Below, piece after piece: positions 1-5,456 of a stretch of DNA of 7,043 bases. The stretch spans positions 1 to 7,043 of the forward strand of contig JAIDEF010000301.1 in assembly GCA_029054965.1 (NCBI GenBank), read 5' to 3'. The stretch comes from Eubacterium sp. GTDB lineage: Bacteria > Bacillota > Clostridia > Oscillospirales > Acutalibacteraceae. The position numbers and the translations under genes are program-made. Within the stretch, counting starts at the first letter, position 1. Each line of letters opens with the position of its first letter. The notes beneath the pieces are model-generated. The model worked only from the letters and a program-made list of their open reading frames with translations. It had not been told where the DNA came from and ran no database searches.

Positions 1-772
1 AAGCACCCAAACCAAGATAAGGTACAAGCTCCCAGTATTTCAGGTTGTGTCTGCTTTCAAAGCCCGGTTTTGAAAAATTGCTTATTTCATATTGATTAAA
101 GCCAAGTAACTTTAGCGAGTCGATCGTCTTTAAATACATCTCAGCAACAATGTCCTCATGAGGCAATAACAAACGGTCACCCATTTCATAAAACCTTGTA
201 CCCTCTTCAATCTTCAGCATATAGGCACTGATATGCGTAACATTCATTTTTTCAATAAATTCAAAGGTTTCATCAAGTGTGTCAAGCGTCTGCTTCGGAG
301 TGCCGAGCATAACATCAAGACTTATGTTGGTAATTCCTGCTTTTTTTGCATCACTGACAGCCCTTGCAACCTCAGCCTGTCCTGCCGACCTGCCAAGAGC
401 AAAGCGTTCCTCATTCCTTGCACTTTGCATACCAAGACTTATTCGATTAACACCGAAAGACAAATATTTTTCAAAATCATACTCAAGACTTTTTGACGGA
501 TTGCATTCAACTGTTATTTCACAGTCAGCAGAAATATCAAACTGCTCCTTAGCGGCACTAATTATTTTGCCTATTAAATCAGCATTTATGATCGACGGCG
601 TACCGCCGCCGAAATAGATTGTATCAAAGCTGCCGCTGTATTTTTTCATTTCAGAGATAAGTCTGTCAGTATATTTTTCAGCAAGCACCTCGTCATATTT
701 AACACTGAAAAAATCACAGTAAGGACATTTTGAACTACAAAAAGGGATGTGGATATATAAACCATTTTTCAT
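1..772 (-). CDS. hemW: HemW-like radical SAM heme chaperone, partial (C-terminus off window)
   Basis: The 257 visible codons read as the N-terminal two thirds of a HemW-type protein (family about 370-400 residues); the gene leaves the window at base 1. The opening segment NGLYIHIPFC with C12, C16 and C19 (CxxxCxxC) is the radical-SAM 4Fe-4S site, followed by DF, as in HemW rather than the extra Cys of true HemN oxidases. GGGTPS at residues 55-60 is the SAM-binding glycine motif. Later segments NRISLGMQS, LDVMLGTP and SRHNLKYW also match the family. Known role: HemW binds heme and is thought to deliver it to target proteins; older annotations call it oxygen-independent coproporphyrinogen III oxidase. 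The ATG at 770-772 is the only plausible start, since an in-frame stop lies seven codons upstream with no start codon between. AAGGG lies 10 nt upstream. It follows gpsA by 34 bp and is probably in the same operon. The start region is buried in a hairpin (742-787). Confidence 0.9.
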   Translation of the reverse strand, partial: MKNGLYIHIPFCSSKCPYCDFFSVKYDEVLAEKYTDRLISEMKKYSGSFDTIYFGGGTPSIINADLIGKIISAAKEQFDISADCEITVECNPSKSLEYDFEKYLSFGVNRISLGMQSARNEERFALGRSAGQAEVARAVSDAKKAGITNISLDVMLGTPKQTLDTLDETFEFIEKMNVTHISAYMLKIEEGTRFYEMGDRLLLPHEDIVAEMYLKTIDSLKLLGFNQYEISNFSKPGFESRHNLKYWELVPYLGLGA

Positions 773-787
773 AAATCCACATCCCTT
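742..787 (-). promoter_or_regulatory. Hairpin with T-run covering the hemW SD and start codon (attenuator or terminator-like)
   Basis: Bases 742-754 and 775-787 form a perfect 13-bp inverted repeat (AAGGGATGTGGAT / ATCCACATCCCTT on the minus strand). A further three A-T pairs follow after one mismatch, leaving about 12 unpaired loop bases. Reading leftward, the 3' arm runs into five T residues (739-743), so the element has the shape of an intrinsic terminator. The hemW SD (AAGGG) is in the 5' arm, the ATG (770-772) is in or beside the loop, and the 3' arm is coding, specifying the I-H-I-P residues before the radical-SAM cysteines. It could reduce read-through from gpsA into hemW, mask the hemW SD, or both. 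Function is inferred; only the repeat and T-run are seen. Confidence 0.6.
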
Positions 788-806
788 CGATTAATAAATT
801 AAACTT

Positions 807-1799
807 TTATTTTTCACTTTTCTTTTCTCTGTTCATAAGAAGGCTTACTGCTTCGTCAGGAGTAAGCTCACCGCTTATGGTTTTATGCACCGCGGTGATA
901 ATCGGCATATCAACCTTATATTTTTCAGCCAACTTAAGTGCCGGAGGGATAGCGTGTATTCCCTCAACAACCATTCCAACCTTTTTGATTGCATCATCGG
1001 CAGAACACCCGCTGCCAATAAGGAAGCCTGCTCTGTTATTTCTGCTGTGGCGGCTGGTAGCAGTAACAATCAAATCACCCAGACCTGCAAGACCTGCAAA
1101 TGTCATTTTATCGCAGTTCATAGCCATTCCAAGACGTGACATCTCAGCAATACCTCTTGTGATGATAGCCGCCTTTGCATTGTCACCAAAACCAAGACCT
1201 GTTGATATTCCGCAGGCAAGAGCAATTATATTTTTCAATGCTCCGCAAAGCTCTACACCTAAAATATCCTCATTCGTATATACACGCATACAGGTATTCA
1301 TAAAAATAGTCTGCACCTGTTCAGCCGCATTCAGATTTTGACAGGCCGCTACAACTGTTGTAGGCAAGCCAAGTGCAACTTCCTCAGCGTGTGTTGGACC
1401 TGACAAGGCAACAACTGTAACCTCTTTTCCAACGCCGTCTTTTATTACCTGCGACATAGTAAACAGGGTATCCTCTTCCAGTCCCTTTGCCGCATCAACT
1501 ATAATCTGCCCCTCTTTAATATAAGGAGAGGCTTTTTTTGCTGTTTCTCTGACATATGGTGATGCAACTGCAAACAGCAAAACATCCTTATCCGAGCATA
1601 CCTCTGAAATATCATTTGTAAAAGCCATACTTTCGGGAATAACCGAACCCTTAAGATTCGGGTGAGTATGCGTTGTTTCAAGTGCATTAAGCTCATTATC
1701 AAGTGCCGACCATAGTGTGACACTGTGTGCATTTTGTGCAAGCATAATTGCCAAAGCTGTTCCCCAAGTGCCTGCGCCGAGTACACCGATTCTGCTCAT
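807..1799 (-). CDS. gpsA: Glycerol-3-phosphate dehydrogenase [NAD(P)+]
   Basis: Full-length GpsA of 330 residues, typical for the family. It reduces dihydroxyacetone phosphate to sn-glycerol 3-phosphate with NAD(P)H in the cytoplasm, supplying the backbone for phospholipid synthesis. The Rossmann nucleotide loop GAGTWGTALA is at residues 8-17. AAKGLE at 104-109 and SGPTHAEE at 133-140 are family motifs. GALKN at 186-190 carries the expected catalytic lysine K189, followed by the conserved stretch GLGFGDNAKAA at 201-211. GLAGLGDL at 236-243 and TSRHSRN at 248-254 form the substrate-binding end. The ATG shares its A with the TAA stop of typA, and an AGCAGGAA Shine-Dalgarno sequence lies inside the typA end (1807-1814), so translational coupling with typA is likely. 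The stop TAA is at 807-809, and the lysine-rich tail REKKSEK is not unusual. I see no frameshift or missing key residue. Confidence 0.97.
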   Translation of the reverse strand: MSRIGVLGAGTWGTALAIMLAQNAHSVTLWSALDNELNALETTHTHPNLKGSVIPESMAFTNDISEVCSDKDVLLFAVASPYVRETAKKASPYIKEGQIIVDAAKGLEEDTLFTMSQVIKDGVGKEVTVVALSGPTHAEEVALGLPTTVVAACQNLNAAEQVQTIFMNTCMRVYTNEDILGVELCGALKNIIALACGISTGLGFGDNAKAAIITRGIAEMSRLGMAMNCDKMTFAGLAGLGDLIVTATSRHSRNNRAGFLIGSGCSADDAIKKVGMVVEGIHAIPPALKLAEKYKVDMPIITAVHKTISGELTPDEAVSLLMNREKKSEK

Positions 1800-3622
1800 T
1801 ATTTTTTCCTGCTTTCTGCTTTAAGTCTTAAGCCCTTGTCGAGAATTGTTTTTCTAAGCCTGATTGACTTAGGTGTAACCTCCAAAAGCTCGTCATCAGC
1901 TAAAAATTCCATACTTTGCTCCAATGAAAGAGTTGTTGGAGGAACAAGCTTTAACGCCTCATCACTGCCGCTGGCACGGGTATTTGTAACGTGCTTCTTT
2001 TTGCAGACGTTGCATACAATATCCTCATCCTTAGCACACTCTCCGCAAATCATACCCTCATAAACCTCTACACCGGGACCAAGGAACAGCTTGCCTCTGT
2101 CCTGGGTATTCCACAAGCCGTAGCCTGTTGTTGTGCCTGTTTCGTGAACAACGATTGAGCCGCGGTTTCTTGTGGCGATTTCGCCCTTATATTCCTCATA
2201 ACCAACAAAAAGCTGATTCATAATACCATTACCATTAGTATCGGTTAAAAATTCACTGCGATAGCCAATCAGACCACGTGACGGAATTTTGATTTCAAGG
2301 TGTGTCATACCTGTTGAACGTGTATCCATATTTTCAATTTCGCCCTTGCGTGAGCACAGCTTTTCCATAACAGCACCGACATAATCCTCAGGCACTTCAA
2401 TGATAGCAAGCTCCACAGGCTCAAGCATTCTGCCGTTTTCGTCCTTTTTCATAATAACCTGAGGACGTGATACCTGGAACTCATAATTCTCACGGCGCAT
2501 AGTTTCAATAAGGATTGAGAGATGAAGCTCTCCTCTGCCTGACACCTTAAAGGTATCCATTGAGTCAGTTTCCTCAACACGCATTGAAACATTGGTTTCA
2601 ACCTCTTTGAACAGACGGTCACGCAGGTTACGTGATGTAACATACTTGCCCTCTCTGCCTGCAAACGGTGAATCGTTAACAATAAAGTTCATTGAGATTG
2701 TAGGCTCGTCTATTTTTACAAAAGGAAGAGCCTCAACACAGTTAGGGTCACAGGCAGTTTCACCGATATTAAGGTCGGCAATACCTGCAACTGATACCAA
2801 ATCGCCGAACTTTGCAGTCTGGCAGTCAACACGCTTTAAGCCCTCAAACTGATAAATTTTTGTAAATTTAACATTCACCTGACTGCCGTCCTGCCTGCAG
2901 AGAACATATGGTGTATTCACCTTGATTTCACCACGCTCCACTCTGCCGACACCGATTCTGCCAACATAGTCATCATATTCAAGTGAGCTGAACAAAATCT
3001 GTGCAGGACCCTCTGCATCGCCGTCGGGTGACGGAATATGCTCTAAAATTGCATCAAGGAGTGGTCGCATATCACCCTCACGAACATCAGGGTCAAGGCT
3101 TGAATAGCCCTCTCTTGCAGAAGCGTAAACCACAGGAAATTCAATCTGCTCATCATCAGCACCAAGCTCGATAAACAAATCAAGCACCTCATCAATAACC
3201 TCGCTTGGTCTTGCACCGTCACGGTCAATTTTGTTGACTACAACAAGGGGTGTTTTGTGAAGTCCTAAAGCCTTTTTAAGTACAAATCTTGTCTGCGGCA
3301 TACAGCCCTCAAAAGCATCAACAAGCAGAAGAACACCGTCAACCATTGTTAAAATACGCTCAACCTCACCGCCGAAATCAGCGTGACCCGGAGTATCAAC
3401 AATATTAATCTTAGTGTCCTTATAATGCACAGATGTATTTTTTGAAAGGATAGTAATTCCACGCTCCTTTTCAAGGTCGTTACTGTCCATTACTCTTTCA
3501 GCAACCTCTTCGTTATCACGGAAGATGCCGCTTTGATGCAGCATTTCATCAACAAGTGTTGTTTTGCCGTGGTCAACGTGGGCAATAATTGCAATATTTT
3601 TTATATCGTTTCTCTTACTCAA
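1799..3622 (-). CDS. typA: Ribosome-associated translational GTPase TypA/BipA
   Basis: TypA/BipA, a GTPase related to EF-G and LepA that binds the 70S ribosome and supports ribosome assembly and stress or cold adaptation. From the TTG at 3620-3622 the protein has 607 residues, normal for the family. G1 AHVDHGKT is at 14-21, G2 RGITI at 54-58, G3 DTPGH at 76-80, G4 NKID at 130-133 and G5 SA at 168-169. A beta-barrel domain II follows, then the EF-G-like domain with GRGELHLSI at 362-370, a domain V-like segment near 400-460, and the TypA-specific C-terminal domain with GTTTGYGL and [10 protein letters not shown]. Start choice: GAAGGTGAT (3627-3635) is a good SD and sits 8 nt (from AAGG) before TTG 3622, but only 2 nt before ATG 3628, which is the alternative adding two residues. 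A further TTG at 3637 has no SD. Odd point: four cysteines in the C-terminal domain at 526, 529, 537 and 540 are spaced CxxC-x7-CxxC. The stop overlaps the gpsA start by one base. Confidence 0.96.
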   Translation of the reverse strand: MSKRNDIKNIAIIAHVDHGKTTLVDEMLHQSGIFRDNEEVAERVMDSNDLEKERGITILSKNTSVHYKDTKINIVDTPGHADFGGEVERILTMVDGVLLLVDAFEGCMPQTRFVLKKALGLHKTPLVVVNKIDRDGARPSEVIDEVLDLFIELGADDEQIEFPVVYASAREGYSSLDPDVREGDMRPLLDAILEHIPSPDGDAEGPAQILFSSLEYDDYVGRIGVGRVERGEIKVNTPYVLCRQDGSQVNVKFTKIYQFEGLKRVDCQTAKFGDLVSVAGIADLNIGETACDPNCVEALPFVKIDEPTISMNFIVNDSPFAGREGKYVTSRNLRDRLFKEVETNVSMRVEETDSMDTFKVSGRGELHLSILIETMRRENYEFQVSRPQVIMKKDENGRMLEPVELAIIEVPEDYVGAVMEKLCSRKGEIENMDTRSTGMTHLEIKIPSRGLIGYRSEFLTDTNGNGIMNQLFVGYEEYKGEIATRNRGSIVVHETGTTTGYGLWNTQDRGKLFLGPGVEVYEGMICGECAKDEDIVCNVCKKKHVTNTRASGSDEALKLVPPTTLSLEQSMEFLADDELLEVTPKSIRLRKTILDKGLRLKAESRKK

Positions 3623-3626
3623 ATTC

Positions 3627-3635
3627 ATCACCTTC
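3627..3635 (-). promoter_or_regulatory. typA ribosome binding site deciding between TTG and ATG starts
   Basis: The minus strand reads GAAGGTGAT here, a close partial match to the SD consensus AGGAGGTGAT. It overlaps the ATG codon at 3626-3628, which argues that translation starts at the TTG 3620-3622 just downstream. This is inferred from spacing only. Confidence 0.55.
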
Positions 3636-3657
3636 AATTATTTAAACAGTTGTTTGT

Positions 3658-3686
3658 ATTTTACCACTTAGTGGCACGCTTGGCAA
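3658..3686 (-). promoter_or_regulatory. Sigma-A-type promoter for typA-gpsA(-hemW)
   Basis: On the minus strand the -35 box TTGCCA (3681-3686) is separated by exactly 17 bp from the -10 box TAAAAT (3658-3663). Transcription would begin near 3651, giving a short leader of about 30 nt before the typA start. The spacer contains the 11-bp palindrome CCACTtAGTGG (3664-3674), a possible operator. No other promoter was recognised between typA, gpsA and hemW. Confidence 0.65.
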
Positions 3687-3712
3687 GTGTTAATAATTTA
3701 TTTTATTATTAA
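3687..3712 (-). promoter_or_regulatory. AT-rich UP-like tract and inverted repeat upstream of the typA promoter
   Basis: Immediately upstream of the typA -35 box lies a nearly pure A/T stretch, in the position where RNA polymerase alpha-subunit contacts (an UP element) are found at strong promoters. It contains an 8-bp inverted repeat, TTAATAAT (3690-3697) and ATTATTAA (3705-3712), with 7 bp between. Because the region is so AT-rich the repeat may be chance. Confidence 0.35.
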
Positions 3713-3725
3713 GAACTCAATATAC

Positions 3726-3754
3726 TTTACAAAATATGGTCCTTTTGATAAAAT
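3726..3754 (+). promoter_or_regulatory. Sigma-A-type promoter for the GH123-like gene
   Basis: TTTACA at 3726-3731 and TAAAAT at 3749-3754 are spaced by 17 bp, close to consensus. Transcription would begin near 3761 and leave a leader of about 32 nt. It points away from the typA promoter, and the two -35 boxes are about 40 bp apart. Confidence 0.6.
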
Positions 3755-3776
3755 CAAGGTAAACCAATAAAAATTC

Positions 3777-3782
3777 AAGGAG
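3777..3782 (+). promoter_or_regulatory. Ribosome binding site of the GH123-like gene
   Basis: AAGGAG lies 10 nt before the ATG at 3793. This supports that start over the second in-frame ATG (codon 4), which is three codons further on. Confidence 0.75.
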
Positions 3783-3792
3783 AATAGCTGAT

Positions 3793-5403
3793 ATGAAAAA
3801 AATGTTTATTACTTCATCTTTGGAAAAGGTTTTCCCCGACAGCAAGAATATTTATGAGCTTTCAAGCTTATCAATGCTTAAAAATGAAAAGAAAGCGTTT
3901 CAGATTGTTTTTGATGCAAAAAAGGGAGAGGAAATATCCTTCACCGTTAAATCAACACTTTTTGATTATCTGAAATTCTCCAAGGTTAAAATGATTAAAG
4001 GCGGTTTTGACAGAGCAAAAAATGCAGATGACTACTACCTTGAGCATAAAGAATACTATCCTGATTTACTTGAGCCGATTGATTCTTCAGAATTCACTGC
4101 TGATTATGACGGCTGTAACTCTGTATGGGTACAGATTGCAGATGATGCTCTTCCTGCAGGCAATCATGATATATACGTAGAGTATGGTGATGAAAAATGC
4201 AGTATCAGCATGAACATTATTGATGCATTTCTGCCAAAGCAGGAGCTGATATATACAAACTGGTTTCACACGGACTGTCTTATGAGTATATACGGCTTTG
4301 AAGCCTTTAGCGACGAATACTGGAGAGTTACCGAAAACTACCTGCACCGTGCTGTGGAATACGGAATGAACTGCGTGCTGACTCCCCTTTTCACACCTCC
4401 CCTTGACACTAAGGTAGGCGGTGAAAGACCCACCGTTCAGCTTGTTGATGTTAAAGTTGAAGGCTTGAATAAATATTCGTTCTCCTTTAAAAAGCTTGAC
4501 AAATGGATTGAAATGTGTGAACGCTGCAATATTGAATACTATGAAATGAGCCATCTTTTCACCCAGTGGGGGGCACGCCACGCTCCAAAAATCATAGCAG
4601 AGAAAAACGGAAAGCAAAAGCGTATTTTTGGCTGGAGAACAATGGCAAGCGGACCAAGGTATAAATCATTCATCAGACAGTTTGCCGTTGCATTAACAGA
4701 ATATATTGACAGAAAGGGCATACGCAGTAAATGCCTGTTACATATTTCTGACGAGCCTGCAGGCTCAATGAAATTCACCTATGGCAGGGCATCAAAAATT
4801 GTTAATCGGAATTTCAGGAATTTCAAAATCATTGATGCACTTTCATCCTATGACCTTTACAAAAACGGACTTATTAAAATGCCTATTCCTGCAACAGACC
4901 ACATTGAGCCGTTTATCGGTAATGTGCCCGAGCTGTGGACATATTACTGCGGTGCACAGGGAAGCAAATATGTATCAAACCGATTTTTTGCAATGCCGTC
5001 TGAGAGAAACAGAATTTTAGGAATGCAGCTATATAAATATAATGTTAAGGGCTTTTTGCACTGGGGTTATAATTTTTATTACAGTCAATATTCAAAATCC
5101 GTGATTGATCCCTTTGAAACGGCAGATGCAGGCGGAAAATTCCCGTCAGGTGACAGCTATGTAGTGTACCCCGGCAAAAACGGTATGCCACTTGACTCAC
5201 TCAGGCTTCACGTTTTTTATGACGCGATTCAGGATTTACTGGCATTAAAACTGCTTGAAAGCAAAATCGGTTATGATAAAACTCTTGAAATCATTGAAAA
5301 AGGAATTGATAGGCCAATCACCTTTACCGAATATCCACACGATGCACGCTGGCTCGAAGGTGTTCGTGAACAGATAAATACCGCTATAGCTGAAAATATG
5401 TAA
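3793..5403 (+). CDS. DUF4091 / GH123-like putative glycoside hydrolase
   Basis: A 536-residue protein that I recognise as a DUF4091 (GH123 catalytic domain-like) protein. Residues 1 to about 150 look like a beta-rich N-terminal domain. From YTNWFHTDCL (154-163) onward the sequence resembles the TIM-barrel part. Family-like segments are TPLFTPPLDTKVGGER (197-212), EMSHLFTQWGARHAPK (251-266), LHISDEP (316-322), TYYCGAQG (383-390), RNRILGMQLYKYNVKGFLHWGYN (405-427) and the C-terminal GDSYVVYPG (453-461) with SLRLHVFYDAIQDL (469-482). D320-E321 matches the adjacent Asp-Glu pair that GH123 beta-N-acetylgalactosaminidases use for substrate-assisted catalysis; that it is active here is inference. 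There is no signal peptide or membrane segment, so it should act in the cytoplasm on imported oligosaccharides. It has its own promoter, an SD (AAGGAG) and a terminator, and no sugar transporter or regulator beside it in this window. The substrate is unknown; a beta-hexosaminide is only the family-based guess. Confidence 0.85.
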   Translation: MKKMFITSSLEKVFPDSKNIYELSSLSMLKNEKKAFQIVFDAKKGEEISFTVKSTLFDYLKFSKVKMIKGGFDRAKNADDYYLEHKEYYPDLLEPIDSSEFTADYDGCNSVWVQIADDALPAGNHDIYVEYGDEKCSISMNIIDAFLPKQELIYTNWFHTDCLMSIYGFEAFSDEYWRVTENYLHRAVEYGMNCVLTPLFTPPLDTKVGGERPTVQLVDVKVEGLNKYSFSFKKLDKWIEMCERCNIEYYEMSHLFTQWGARHAPKIIAEKNGKQKRIFGWRTMASGPRYKSFIRQFAVALTEYIDRKGIRSKCLLHISDEPAGSMKFTYGRASKIVNRNFRNFKIIDALSSYDLYKNGLIKMPIPATDHIEPFIGNVPELWTYYCGAQGSKYVSNRFFAMPSERNRILGMQLYKYNVKGFLHWGYNFYYSQYSKSVIDPFETADAGGKFPSGDSYVVYPGKNGMPLDSLRLHVFYDAIQDLLALKLLESKIGYDKTLEIIEKGIDRPITFTEYPHDARWLEGVREQINTAIAENM

Positions 5404-5407
5404 AAAT

Positions 5408-5449
5408 AAAAAATGGCATTGATACTTAATTGTATCAATGCCATTTTTT
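5408..5449. terminator. Bidirectional intrinsic terminator between convergent genes
   Basis: A perfect 18-bp stem (5408-5425 with 5432-5449) and a 6-nt TTAATT loop lie just after the stop of the GH123-like gene. The stem has a core of about 12 mixed pairs flanked by six A on one side and six T on the other, so it gives hairpin plus U-run in both directions. The leftward glnS gene ends at 5457, so the same element can terminate both transcripts. Confidence 0.9.
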
Positions 5450-5456
5450 ATACTAA

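Noticed and set aside
233..617. Plus-strand open frames opposite hemW
   Set aside because: They lie antisense to a clear HemW reading frame with recognisable motifs, and have no SD, promoter or family resemblance.
735..782. Small minus-strand ORF of 15 codons (ATG at 780-782, TAG at 735-737) overlapping the hemW start in another frame
   Set aside because: The AAGGG directly abuts its ATG with no spacer, the product is forced by the hemW coding sequence, and nothing supports it as a leader peptide.
877..1341. 154-codon plus-strand open frame opposite gpsA
   Set aside because: It is antisense to the conserved gpsA coding sequence and its translation resembles no protein; a shadow of gpsA codon use.
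4087..4617. 176-codon minus-strand open frame opposite the GH123-like gene
   Set aside because: It lies wholly inside a gene with strong family segments on the other strand and has no convincing ribosome binding site or promoter; hydrophobic stretches are an effect of the opposite-strand codons.
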